64,000 bases of DNA, from positions 4,627,609 to 4,691,608 of the forward strand of contig NZ_SJOM01000007.1 in the NCBI RefSeq assembly GCF_004762045.1, given 5' to 3'. The position numbers were made by a program, and so were the translations under genes. Source of the DNA: Mycobacterium sp. DL99 (GTDB lineage: Bacteria > Actinomycetota > Actinomycetes > Mycobacteriales > Mycobacteriaceae). This document shows, piece after piece, positions 31,049 through 39,931 of the stretch. Below the pieces are notes generated by a model. It saw nothing but the letters and a program-made list of their open reading frames with translations. It was not told the DNA's origin and searched no databases. The number at the start of each line of letters is the position of its first letter. Position 1 is the stretch's first letter.

Positions 31049-34000
31049 GTGACCAACTTTGCTTTCGTCGGTGCCGCCGACTGGCCAGAGATCAATGCCG
31101 ACTGCGCGCGCGCCGAAAGCTACCTCAACTCTGACCCGCGCTCAGCCTGCTTCTACAGCCGACGTGCCGTCGAGCAACTCGTCGGCCTGCTGTACGACGT
31201 CCTGGCGCTGCCGCTCCCCTACAAGAACGACCTGTCGGCACGCATCAACGAGCCGCCATTCCGCTCCAAGGTTCCGCCGGCGATCGTGCAGAAACTGAAT
31301 CTGATCCGTAAAGCCGGCAATGCGGCCGTGCACGAACAGAAACCGATCGCGCCGAACATCGCGCTGGCTGTCCTGCGCGAACTGCACCACATCATGGTGT
31401 GGGCCGTCTATCACCACTCGGCCTATCCGAAGGCCGCTCCGCTGAAGCTGCCCTTCGACCCGAAGCTGGCCGCCAAGGCCGCTCCCCTGAGCCGCCAGGA
31501 AGTGGCCCAGCTCGCCGAGAAGTTCAAGAAGCAGGACGAAGCCCACGCCAAGGCATTGGCCGAGAAGGACGAGCTTGCCGCCGCGCACGAGGCTGAGATC
31601 GCCGGGCTGCGTGAGGAAATCAAGAAGGCACAGGCCGCCAACCAACAGCCTGACAACCGTGACTACACCGAGGCCGAGACCCGCGACACCTTCATCGACC
31701 TGATGCTGGGCGAGGCCGGCTGGCCCTTGGCAGACGCCAAAGACCGGGAGTACAAGGTCACCGGCATGCCGCCCGACAACGGCACCGGATACGTCGACTA
31801 TGTGCTGTGGGGCGCCGACGGACTACCCCTTGCAGTGGTGGAGGCCAAACGCACCTCGAAGAGCCCGCACCTCGGCCAACAGCAGGCCAAGCTGTACGCC
31901 GACTGTTTGGAGGCCATGACCGGTCGGCGCCCGGTCATTTTCTATACCAACGGCTTTGAGCATTGGATCTGGGACGACGCGGCCGGCTATCCACCGCGGG
32001 ACATCCAGGGGTTCTACACTCGGGACGAGCTGGAACTGATGGTGCAGCGCCGCTCGACGCGCCAGCCGCTCACCGACGCCCCGATCGATTCGGCGATCGT
32101 CGAACGCCACTACCAACACCGCGCCATCCGGGCCATCGACGAAACCTTCACGGACAAACGCCGCGAAGCCTTGTTGGTGATGGCCACCGGGTCAGGTAAG
32201 ACCCGCACCGTCATCGCCCTGGTCAAGCAGCTCATGGAGGCCAACTGGGCCAAGCGGGTGCTGTTCCTGGCCGACCGCACCGCGCTGGTCACCCAAGCCG
32301 CGAACGCCTTCAAGGCGCATCTTCCCGACGCCACCACGGTGAACCTGTTGACCGAGAAGGTCACGGACGGGCGCGTGTACGTCAGCACCTACCCGACGAT
32401 GATGAATCTCATCAACGACACCAGCTCGGGGACAAGGAAATTCGGACCCGGCTACTTCGACCTGGTGGTCATCGACGAAGCCCACCGCTCGGTTTACCAG
32501 AAGTACCGGGCCATCTTCGACTGGTTCGACTCGCTGCTGGTCGGCCTGACTGCGACCCCGAAGGACGAGGTCGACCACAACACCTACCGCCTCTTCCACC
32601 TCGAGGACGGAGTGCCCACCGACGCCTACGGACTCGACGACGCGGTCAAAGAGGGCTTCCTGGTGCCGGCCGTGGGAATCTCCGGCGGCACAAAGTTTCT
32701 CGACCGTGGAATCCGCTACACCGACCTGTCCGAGGACGAAAAGGACGAATGGGAATCCCTGGACTGGGGCGATGACACCCCCGACGAGGTCACCTCAGAA
32801 GAGGTGAACAAGGTTCTGTTCAACGAGAGCACCGTCGACATGGTGCTCGCCGATCTCATGGCCAAGGGACATCGCGTCGCAGCCGGCGACCGCCTGGGCA
32901 AGACCATCATCTTCGCCAAGAACCGCGACCACGCCGAGTTCATCGCCCGCCGCTTCGACATCCAATACCCGCACCTGGCCGGACATTTCGCACGGGTCAT
33001 CACCCACGGCATCTCGCACGCACAATCGCTGATCGACGACTTCTCCGTCGTCGACAAGGCCCCGCACATCGCGATCTCGGTCGACATGCTCGACACCGGC
33101 ATCGACGTACCCGAGGTCGTCAATCTCGTGTTCTTCAAGCTGGTCCGCTCGAAAACCAAGTTCTGGCAGATGATCGGACGCGGCACCCGCCTGTGCCCCG
33201 ACCTGTTCGGCCCGGGGCAGCACAAGCAGAACTTCTACGTCTTCGACTACTGCGGCAACCTCGAATACTTCAGCCAGGACCTGCCCGGCTCACCCGGGTC
33301 GTCGCAGAAATCGTTGAACCAGAGGTTGTTCGAAACGCGACTCGGATTGATCACGGCGCTCGATCACCTGCAGCCGCCGACCGATCCCGATCCGCTCGAA
33401 GGGCAGGGCACCGAAACCGACCGGGGTCTACGCGTCGACGTGGCGTGGTCGCTGCATCGCGTCGTTGCCGGTATGACGCTGGACAACTTCCTGGTGCGGC
33501 CGCACCGTCGACTGGTCGAGCAATACGCGCAGTGGGAGCCCTGGGCGGGCGCGCTGAGCAGCGAGACAGCCGCCGACGTCGCCGAATCCCTGGCCGGATT
33601 GCCGTCGACCCACAAGGACGACGACGAAGACGCCAAGCGGTTCGACATGCTGGTCCTGCGACGCCAACTCGCCCAACTCGAAGGCGATGCCCTGGCCGCC
33701 GAGCGGTTGCGCGAAAGGATCCAGGACATCGCCTCAGGCCTGTTGAACCAGACGGCCATTCCCTCGATCGCGGCACAGCAGGAGCTGCTCGACGACGTCG
33801 CCGGCGACCAGTGGTGGGTCGACGTCACGCTGCCGATGCTTGAGCACGCACGACGCAAATTGCGTGGGCTGCTCCGCTTCCTGGAGAAAGCCAAAAAGGT
33901 GGTCGTCTACACCGACTTCGCCGACGAACTCGGCGAGTCCGCCCTCGTCGACCTGCCGGGCATCACCCCCGGCACCAACTGGGAACGATTCGAACTCAAG

Positions 34001-34462
34001 GCCAAGGCCTACCTCAAACAGCACCAAGACCACGTCGCGCTGCAACGTCTACGCCGCAACAAGCCCCTCACCACCGCCGACCTCGCGGCACTGGAACAGA
34101 TGCTCGTCGACAGCGGCACCGGCGGGGCCGATGACATCGCACTGGCCAAAGAACAGTCACACGGGCTGGGATTGTTCATCCGCAGATTGGTGGGCCTGGA
34201 TCACGGGGCCAGCGTCGACGCCTTCTCCGCTTTTCTCGACGGTGCCAAGTTCGGAGCCGACCAGATCCGGTTCATCAACCTAATCATCACCGAGCTCACC
34301 GCCAACGGCGTCGTCGAACCCGCCCGCCTGTATGAATCCCCGTACATCGACCACGCCCCGACCGGCCCCGACGATGTGTTCCCCGAGACCGATGTCGACA
34401 ACATCGTGCAGATTCTCAACACCGTGAAGGGCAACGCGGTACCGGCCGACGGAGTCGCTTAG
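31049..34462 (+). CDS. hsdR: Type I restriction enzyme endonuclease/translocase subunit
   Basis: A 1137-residue restriction subunit of the EcoEI/EcoKI-like kind. It opens with a DUF4145-like domain (about residues 1-125; SACFYSRRAVEQLVGLLYDV), then a coiled-coil linker (150-200), then the nuclease with D250 and E265-x-K267 in GYVDYVLWGADGLPLAVVEAK. The superfamily 2 motor follows with Walker A ATGSGKT (379-385), DEAH (476-479), LTATP and MIGRGTRLCPDLFG. The C-terminal EcoEI-type domain is about residues 950-1120. It cuts DNA lacking HsdM methylation after translocation. The GTG start has GGGGG nearby. It stands 2.1 kb from hsdS and is followed closely by an ion-channel gene. Confidence 0.96.
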   Translation: MTNFAFVGAADWPEINADCARAESYLNSDPRSACFYSRRAVEQLVGLLYDVLALPLPYKNDLSARINEPPFRSKVPPAIVQKLNLIRKAGNAAVHEQKPIAPNIALAVLRELHHIMVWAVYHHSAYPKAAPLKLPFDPKLAAKAAPLSRQEVAQLAEKFKKQDEAHAKALAEKDELAAAHEAEIAGLREEIKKAQAANQQPDNRDYTEAETRDTFIDLMLGEAGWPLADAKDREYKVTGMPPDNGTGYVDYVLWGADGLPLAVVEAKRTSKSPHLGQQQAKLYADCLEAMTGRRPVIFYTNGFEHWIWDDAAGYPPRDIQGFYTRDELELMVQRRSTRQPLTDAPIDSAIVERHYQHRAIRAIDETFTDKRREALLVMATGSGKTRTVIALVKQLMEANWAKRVLFLADRTALVTQAANAFKAHLPDATTVNLLTEKVTDGRVYVSTYPTMMNLINDTSSGTRKFGPGYFDLVVIDEAHRSVYQKYRAIFDWFDSLLVGLTATPKDEVDHNTYRLFHLEDGVPTDAYGLDDAVKEGFLVPAVGISGGTKFLDRGIRYTDLSEDEKDEWESLDWGDDTPDEVTSEEVNKVLFNESTVDMVLADLMAKGHRVAAGDRLGKTIIFAKNRDHAEFIARRFDIQYPHLAGHFARVITHGISHAQSLIDDFSVVDKAPHIAISVDMLDTGIDVPEVVNLVFFKLVRSKTKFWQMIGRGTRLCPDLFGPGQHKQNFYVFDYCGNLEYFSQDLPGSPGSSQKSLNQRLFETRLGLITALDHLQPPTDPDPLEGQGTETDRGLRVDVAWSLHRVVAGMTLDNFLVRPHRRLVEQYAQWEPWAGALSSETAADVAESLAGLPSTHKDDDEDAKRFDMLVLRRQLAQLEGDALAAERLRERIQDIASGLLNQTAIPSIAAQQELLDDVAGDQWWVDVTLPMLEHARRKLRGLLRFLEKAKKVVVYTDFADELGESALVDLPGITPGTNWERFELKAKAYLKQHQDHVALQRLRRNKPLTTADLAALEQMLVDSGTGGADDIALAKEQSHGLGLFIRRLVGLDHGASVDAFSAFLDGAKFGADQIRFINLIITELTANGVVEPARLYESPYIDHAPTGPDDVFPETDVDNIVQILNTVKGNAVPADGVA

Positions 34463-34495
34463 TCAATCCGGCGACCATGCCGCACACTCTCTGAC

Positions 34496-35236
34496 GTGAC
34501 AACCCAGGATCGCCTCGCCAGTTGGGAACACCGCGCGGAGTGGCCGCTTGCCGCGGTCGCCGGGGTCTTCCTTGCCGCCTATTCGGTCGAGGTACTCGTC
34601 CAACCTCGCGGCCTGGTCGCGCACGCCGTCACTCTGGCCACCTGGCTGTCCTGGGCGGCGTTCAGCGCCGACTACGTGGCACGGCTGTACCTGGCCCCTG
34701 ACCGCAGGCAGTGGTTCGTGCGCCATCTTGCCGACCTGGCGATCGTGCTGCTGCCGCTCTTGCGGCCGCTGCGACTGCTGCGTCTCGTCGTGCTGATCGG
34801 TGTGATCCAAAAAGCCGTCGGCCACGCGATCCGCGGCAAGGTCATCCTCTACACGATCTCGGGTGCGGTCCTGCTGGTCTATGTCGCCTCGCTGGCCGTG
34901 CTGCAGGCCGAGCGCGGTCAACCCGACGCCCACATCACCGATTTCGGCGATGCGATCTGGTGGGCGATCACCACCATCACCACCGTCGGCTACGGCGACA
35001 TGTATCCGGTGACGACGACCGGGCGAGTCATCGCCGCGCTGTTGATGATCGGCGGGATCAGCCTCGTCGGTTCGATCACGGCGACGATTGCGTCGTGGAT
35101 CGTGCAGACCGTGGCGGATGATGACGCTGCCACAGCAGCCGCGACGGCGGCCCATATCAATGATCTGCGGGCCGAGATCGCTTCGCTGCGGGAAGACATC
35201 GCCCAGTCGAACCGGACCGCGGAGACCACGCCGTGA
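34496..35236 (+). CDS. Voltage-gated-type potassium channel protein
   Basis: A 246-residue six-helix channel subunit. The selectivity filter TTVGYGD is in AITTITTVGYGDMYPVT. Upstream, RPLRLLRLVVLIGV is an S4-like helix with regularly spaced Arg, so it probably senses voltage. The C-terminus is a short coiled-coil (AHINDLRAEIASLREDIAQSNRT) that could tetramerise the channel. The GTG start is 33 bp past the hsdR stop on the same strand, so read-through is likely. It acts in the cytoplasmic membrane, conducting K+. A role in the restriction system is not implied by the sequence, only by the spacing. Confidence 0.9.
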   Translation: MTTQDRLASWEHRAEWPLAAVAGVFLAAYSVEVLVQPRGLVAHAVTLATWLSWAAFSADYVARLYLAPDRRQWFVRHLADLAIVLLPLLRPLRLLRLVVLIGVIQKAVGHAIRGKVILYTISGAVLLVYVASLAVLQAERGQPDAHITDFGDAIWWAITTITTVGYGDMYPVTTTGRVIAALLMIGGISLVGSITATIASWIVQTVADDDAATAAATAAHINDLRAEIASLREDIAQSNRTAETTP

Positions 35237-35263
35237 CTGTCGCTCGGCGTGTGCGGCGTCGCC

Positions 35264-36574
35264 TCAGTACGACAGCAGGTTGTCTCTGAACAGCTTGTGC
35301 TCGTAGTGCGTCCTGGTCAGGCCACGGCGCTGAAGCTCGGGCACCAGACCGTCGACCACCTCGATGACGTACTTGCGGGTCAAACGCATTCCCGGGGCGG
35401 TGATCAGGAAGCCATCCCCGCCAACCTCATCCATCAACGCCTCGAGGCGATCGGCCACCGTGGCCGGGGTGCCGACCAGCGCATCCTCCGTCGACAGGTA
35501 GGCCGCCGTCAGCTCCCGCAGGGTCTTCCCGCTGCCGCGTTGCAGGAAGGCTTCCAGTGATCCGCGTTCGCCGTTGGTCTGCAGATCGTCGGGTAGCGGC
35601 TTGTCGAGATCGAACTTGGTGAAGTCGATCTCGACGATTGCCGCCAGATGCGCCAACGTCTTCTCCAGGTAGTACTCGTTGTTCACCAATCGGTCGAGTT
35701 TCGCGCGTGCCTCCGCATCGGTGTCACCCAGATGCGGGGTGATCAGGAACAGCACCTTGATGTCGTCGGGTTTGCGGCCGTATTCGACTGCTCGCCGGCG
35801 GATGTCGTCGCGGTAGGCGATCATGCCTTGCGGATCGGCGGCAGTACCTACCACCGTGTCGGCATACTTCGCGGCAAAGTCCTTGCCCTGAGGTGAGCCA
35901 CCCGCCTGAGCCAGGACCGGGTGGTATTGCGGCGACGGCACCGTGTTCAGCGGCCCGCGGCTCTTGTAGTACTGGCCTTCGAAGTCGATGGTGTGGACTT
36001 TGGTGTGATCGACGAAGGTGCCGGTCTCCCGGTCCCGGACCACCGCGTCGGGCTCCCACGAATCCCACAGCGCCCGAACCAGATCGACGTATTCGTGGGC
36101 GCGTGCATAGCGTTCGTCGTGGCGAGGCAGATGGTCGAGTCCGAAGTTCTGCGCCGCCCGGTCTTCGGCTGAGGTCACCATGTTCCAGCCCACCCGCCCG
36201 CCGGTCAGGTGGTCCAGCGTGTTGCACAACCGGGCCAGCAGGAACGGCGGATAGAAGGTCGAGGACAGCGTCAGCACCAGCCCCAGATGTTCGGTGACGC
36301 TGCCGAGTAGCGGGATCAGCGGTGCGGGATCGAGTTTGGGCGAGTGCAGCGCGTGCTTGAGTTCGCGTTCGAAGGTGCCGCCGTAGGCATCCGACACCAT
36401 CAACTTGTCTTCGAGCAGCAGGTAGTCGAACTTGGCGCGCTCCAGGTGCTGAACCAGCTCGACGTAGAAGCTGCCCGACCAATCCTGGCCCCCGGTGGAT
36501 CCCCACTGTTCATTCCATCCGTCGACACAGAAGTTGGCGAACCAGCCGAGGTGAAATCTGTTGTCACGCGACAT
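35264..36574 (-). CDS. FMN-dependent LLM monooxygenase, NtaA/SnaA/DszA type
   Basis: A 436-residue luciferase-like monooxygenase. The N-terminal FHLGWFANF, the central LTGGRVGWNMVTSAED and AAQNFGLDHLPRHDERYARAHEYV, and the PVLAQAGGSPQGKDFAAKYAD motif are hallmarks of the NtaA/DszA group, which use reduced FMN from a separate reductase to oxidise chelators, sulfones or N-heterocycles. It is coupled with an NCS1-type permease 27 bp upstream on the same strand, so the substrate is probably what that permease imports. No flavin reductase gene is adjacent. It ends convergent with the channel gene. Confidence 0.9.
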   Translation of the reverse strand: MSRDNRFHLGWFANFCVDGWNEQWGSTGGQDWSGSFYVELVQHLERAKFDYLLLEDKLMVSDAYGGTFERELKHALHSPKLDPAPLIPLLGSVTEHLGLVLTLSSTFYPPFLLARLCNTLDHLTGGRVGWNMVTSAEDRAAQNFGLDHLPRHDERYARAHEYVDLVRALWDSWEPDAVVRDRETGTFVDHTKVHTIDFEGQYYKSRGPLNTVPSPQYHPVLAQAGGSPQGKDFAAKYADTVVGTAADPQGMIAYRDDIRRRAVEYGRKPDDIKVLFLITPHLGDTDAEARAKLDRLVNNEYYLEKTLAHLAAIVEIDFTKFDLDKPLPDDLQTNGERGSLEAFLQRGSGKTLRELTAAYLSTEDALVGTPATVADRLEALMDEVGGDGFLITAPGMRLTRKYVIEVVDGLVPELQRRGLTRTHYEHKLFRDNLLSY

Positions 36575-36601
36575 TGTTGAGTCCTTCGTCGAAAGGGTTG
36601 A

Positions 36602-38164
36602 TCAGGCCTGGCCGTCGAGCAGTCCGTGCTCCAGCGGCGGGCGGTGGGGTGCGGGCACTTCCGCGTTGAGGCTGCCTTCGCTGCGCTGGATGGCAGCCAA
36701 CTCAAGGGTGAGGTCGAGATTGCGGCTGACGGTGTAGTACGCCACCGCGGACACCGTGAGACCGGCCAGCCAGGAGATGTCGATACCGCCGAGCAATGCC
36801 CCAAATGTGCCGGTGAAGAAGGGAAGTACGGCGAACGGGATCATGGCGGCGAATCCCAGGAAGTACGCGGCGATGCCACGCCAGGACCATCCGCCGTAAA
36901 CGCCGTCCGGGGTGAACAGGTCGGTGATGGCGTATTCGCCGCGGCGGACGAAGAAGTAGTCGGTCAGGTTGACCGCCGTCCACGGCACCAGAAGGAACAG
37001 CATCAAAGACAACGCGTTGCTGGCGGCATTGATGACATGATCACCGAACGGCAACGCCACCACCAGGTAGAAGGCGATGGTGGCCGCGGTGACGGCGATT
37101 CGAAGCGTAGGAGTCGGCCGGAATCGCCGGACCAGATCAGCGCCGGTGAGAAATTGCAGGGTCACGCTGTAGGCGGCGGTGGCGATGCACACGATGAGAG
37201 TGGCGGCCGAGGCCAGCGCCAATACCGCACCGAATCCGTGAAACACGTTGTCGCCCGCATCATGCAATGCCACCAGCGCGTCGTCCGCGTCGTAGTGCGC
37301 AGACAACCAGGCACCCAGCGAGATCAGCCACAATGCGGAAATGCCCGCTCCGACATACACACTGGAGATCAACGCCCGTGAGGATGTCTTCTCGGGAAGG
37401 TAACGGGTGTAATCCGAGACGATCGGTGCCAGCGCAATGTTGTAGGCAGCCGAGACCGCGAACACCGTGAAGAACGCCGAAGCGACGAACCCGTGCTCGC
37501 TCGCCGACGGCGTCGTCCCACCGGCGTGGCCGAACAGCACCGCCAAGGTGAACACCAAAACCAACGGGACCGTCACATAGAACACCAACCGCGACAACCG
37601 GTGCAGATGGTCGTGGCCCGCGACGGCGAACAGACCGCCGGCGATGTTCACCACCAATCCGACGACCACCGGAGACCATCCGAAAATCTGGGCCAGCCCC
37701 TGCGCGGTGAGGATGGTGTAGACCACCCCGAATGCCAGGTAGCAGGTCAACGACATCCCTACGACCACGATCACGCCGTAGAACCCGAACTGGGCTCTCG
37801 ACTGGATGATCTGTGGAAGGCCCAGGCGCGGGCCTTGGGTGGCATGGAAGGCCATGAAGAATGTGCCGATCACCAGGCCGAGGGCGGAGGCCAGGATGGC
37901 CCAGCCCACCGACAGGCCCAGTGCCGGTCCGGTGAACCCCAGCGCGATGGTGAAGAAGCTCCAGTTCGCGATGAAGAACAGTGGGCTCACACGCCATGGT
38001 GTGCCGTGGCGCTCGGCCGGGGTGATCCAATCGATCGAGCGGTTCTCGATGGCACCGTAACGGCGCTCAGCCACGTCGGTGGTGGTGGTCTGGCCGACTC
38101 CGGCCCGGGTCTCAACTGACACGAGCGGAGATACTTGTCCACGAGCCGAGTTCCAGACAGGCAT
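36602..38164 (-). CDS. NCS1-family purine/cytosine-type permease
   Basis: A 520-residue, 12-helix sodium or proton symporter of the nucleobase:cation symporter-1 family. Marks: an N-terminal EP-like loop ENRSIDWITPAERHGTPWRV, helix 1 SPLFFIANWSFFTIALGFTG, GPRLGLPQIIQSRAQFGFYG in helix 3 and PWTAVNLTDYFFVRRGEYAI in helices 9-10. Substrates in the family are nucleobases, allantoin, hydantoins and thiamine precursors; the one here is unknown. The start is uncertain; GTG at about 38119 is an alternative, because the first 15 residues have no good ribosome site. First gene of a two-gene unit with the LLM monooxygenase. Confidence 0.87.
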   Translation of the reverse strand: MPVWNSARGQVSPLVSVETRAGVGQTTTTDVAERRYGAIENRSIDWITPAERHGTPWRVSPLFFIANWSFFTIALGFTGPALGLSVGWAILASALGLVIGTFFMAFHATQGPRLGLPQIIQSRAQFGFYGVIVVVGMSLTCYLAFGVVYTILTAQGLAQIFGWSPVVVGLVVNIAGGLFAVAGHDHLHRLSRLVFYVTVPLVLVFTLAVLFGHAGGTTPSASEHGFVASAFFTVFAVSAAYNIALAPIVSDYTRYLPEKTSSRALISSVYVGAGISALWLISLGAWLSAHYDADDALVALHDAGDNVFHGFGAVLALASAATLIVCIATAAYSVTLQFLTGADLVRRFRPTPTLRIAVTAATIAFYLVVALPFGDHVINAASNALSLMLFLLVPWTAVNLTDYFFVRRGEYAITDLFTPDGVYGGWSWRGIAAYFLGFAAMIPFAVLPFFTGTFGALLGGIDISWLAGLTVSAVAYYTVSRNLDLTLELAAIQRSEGSLNAEVPAPHRPPLEHGLLDGQA

Positions 38165-38252
38165 CGGGTCGTTGAGATTTTATTGGTCCGGGCTCGACAC
38201 TGGTACCGCTGGTGCGGCCACCGACCATGAAACCTGTATCGCAAATGAAGAG

Positions 38253-38335
38253 TGCGGGCGGTGGGATTCGAACCCACACGCTCTCTCGAGCACCGGCACC
38301 TAAAGCCGGCATGTCTGCCGTTCCATCACGCCCGC
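38253..38335 (-). tRNA. tRNA-Leu (anticodon TAG)
   Basis: An 83-base tRNA without encoded CCA. The acceptor arms GCGGGCG (5' end at 38335) and CGCCCGC with discriminator A (38253) pair perfectly. The anticodon stem CCGGC/GCCGG encloses loop TTTAGGT, giving TAG (reads CTA). A long variable arm and the T-loop GGTTCGAATCC are present, as expected for a class II leucine tRNA. The NCS1 permease lies upstream by position on the same strand; a LAGLIDADG-type gene starts on the other side. Confidence 0.96.
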
Positions 38336-38425
38336 AAGGGTCCTGATCCTACCGGTCTGTCGATTGCCGAGTCTGTCAGTGGCCATCAATGTCGTCGAGG
38401 CATCACCCGTCGAGAGGGGTACGTA

Positions 38426-39160
38426 ATTCGGTCGGCAGACGAGTTCTACAAGGTTCAGCAGCTCATCACGGCTGGCATGAACGACTGCGCTATCGCCCGG
38501 CACACGGGCATACCCCGTCCAACCGTGCGGGACTGGCGCAGCCAACCACCCAAACGATTGCAAGAGCCGGCATCGTCACCATGCGGCGTAGATCATGACT
38601 TCGGTGCGCTGCCCATCTCCAGTTATTGCTATCTCCTCGGCCTCTATCTGGGAGACGGCGACATCTCGCGTAACAAGCGCGTCTGGCGGCTACGGATCAC
38701 GCTCGACAAGAAGTACCCAGCAATAATCGACCGATGCCGCCAGGCCGTTGAGATTGTCATGCCCGGTCAACACGCAGGTCTCGTAACTAAGAAGGGTTGC
38801 GTCCAAGTTTCGCTGTATTCCAAGCACTGGCCATGCCTATTCCCCCAGCACGGGCCCGGCAGGAAGCACAACCGCCGCATCGCTCTCGAACCCTGGCAGC
38901 AGGATCTCGTGGACCGATCCACCGAGGAGTTCGTGCGCGGTCTGATCCACAGCGACGGTTGCCGGGTGGTCGCGAACGACCGCGGCGTCAAGAGCATCCG
39001 GTACCACTTCACGAATCACTCGGAGGACATCCTCAACCTGTTCACCGCCGCGCTGGACCGGCTTGGCATCCCGTGGACGCGTTCCACCAAGTACGTCGTC
39101 TCGATCTACCGCAAGGCCGCCACGGCTCGTCTCGACGAATTCATCGGCCCCAAGGTCTAG
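38426..39160 (+). CDS. Stand-alone LAGLIDADG-like protein with N-terminal helix-turn-helix
   Basis: About 245 residues. The N-terminal part, VQQLITAGMNDCAIARHTGI then PRPTVRDWR, is a helix-turn-helix. The rest carries two LAGLIDADG-type helices: YLLGLYLGDGD and, about 100 residues on, FVRGLIHSDGCR, each followed by the usual beta strands. Homing-endonuclease-like DNA binding or cleavage is expected, but the acidic residues are only partly classical. It is not inside an intron or intein. The start is unclear: the frame is open back through the tRNA but lacks a GTG or ATG before 38477, so 38426 (ATT) is a placeholder. It ends 4 bp into the convergent neighbour. Confidence 0.72.
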   Translation: MRSADEFYKVQQLITAGMNDCAIARHTGIPRPTVRDWRSQPPKRLQEPASSPCGVDHDFGALPISSYCYLLGLYLGDGDISRNKRVWRLRITLDKKYPAIIDRCRQAVEIVMPGQHAGLVTKKGCVQVSLYSKHWPCLFPQHGPGRKHNRRIALEPWQQDLVDRSTEEFVRGLIHSDGCRVVANDRGVKSIRYHFTNHSEDILNLFTAALDRLGIPWTRSTKYVVSIYRKAATARLDEFIGPKV

Positions 39161-39852
39161 TCGGACGGAAGCACCTGACCCGACATGTCGATCAGTCGGT
39201 CGTGCTCGTCGAAACGGAACTCGGCATGCCCGTCGGGCAGCGTGAGCCGCAGGCTGCCCGATACATCCTTGATCGGCACTTCGCGCAACGCCGCCCACGT
39301 GTACAAGCTGCGGGGCGCGACCGGCAGGGCCTGCAGCGCCTCGCCGACACAGCGCAGCAGTCGGGGCGCGCTCGGCGCGGGCAACTGCAGCCGATCGTCG
39401 GTCAGCACAATCACGCCGACGATCCCACCGTCGAGCATGAAGGTGTAGCAGGGCACCAACCCGAGATTCAGCGACGCGATGGCACCCATCCGCCACGCGA
39501 ACTCTTGCGGTGTCGCGTCGCCGAGCGGCACCTCCGCTTCGCTCAGTTCGGAGATACCGTGCACCTCGCCGCACTGGCGGAGCACGGCGCTTCCGTATTC
39601 GTCCGGGCGCGGGAAATCGGGGTTCGCCCATCCCCACTGCCACATCCCCCGTTCCGCCGAGGCAGCGCCGAGCAGCTCGCTCCGTGCGACGAAAGGCGCC
39701 ACGCCACTCGTCGAGGCCAGCGAAAACTGATGGGTTTCGGCATCAAAGCTCCAGCCGCCGTCGTAGGGTGTGCCCTCGCCGATGAGGTCCGAGAGATAGG
39801 CCTGAGCCTCGGCCTGAACAATCGCAGCATCGAGCAGCATGTCTGGGAGCAC
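39157..39852 (-). CDS. DUF6882-like protein of unknown function
   Basis: A 231-residue soluble protein. The segment GMWQWGWANPDFP near residue 70, preceded by DAETHQFSLASTSGVAPFVA, resembles the DUF6882 family, whose members carry a conserved W-x-W-x-W-A-N-P box. No signal peptide or membrane helix is seen. The start may be GTG 39852 or ATG 39840. It is convergent with the LAGLIDADG-like gene (overlapping stops) and divergent from lprD. The role is unknown. Confidence 0.75.
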   Translation of the reverse strand: MLPDMLLDAAIVQAEAQAYLSDLIGEGTPYDGGWSFDAETHQFSLASTSGVAPFVARSELLGAASAERGMWQWGWANPDFPRPDEYGSAVLRQCGEVHGISELSEAEVPLGDATPQEFAWRMGAIASLNLGLVPCYTFMLDGGIVGVIVLTDDRLQLPAPSAPRLLRCVGEALQALPVAPRSLYTWAALREVPIKDVSGSLRLTLPDGHAEFRFDEHDRLIDMSGQVLPSD

Positions 39853-39931
39853 GCGAAAAGCCTAAGTGCCGATCACCGCCCATCCTGGCACGTATTTTCG
39901 GCCCTCAAGACCCGCGCCGTACCATGGACGA

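Noticed and set aside
26364..34462. BREX, DISARM or Abi system in the restriction segment
   Set aside because: Only HsdM, HsdS and HsdR have defence-type domains. No PglX/PglZ, BrxC, DrmA/B or toxin-like partner is encoded among the intervening genes.
38253..38335. tRNA-Leu as attachment site of a genomic island
   Set aside because: No integrase gene and no repeated tRNA 3' end were found in the window, and the nearest accessory segment (hsd) lies more than 3 kb away beyond a permease operon.
38252..38425. N-terminal extension of the LAGLIDADG-like protein through the tRNA
   Set aside because: It is antisense to a well-formed tRNA-Leu, so the open frame there is incidental; the true start must lie downstream of it.
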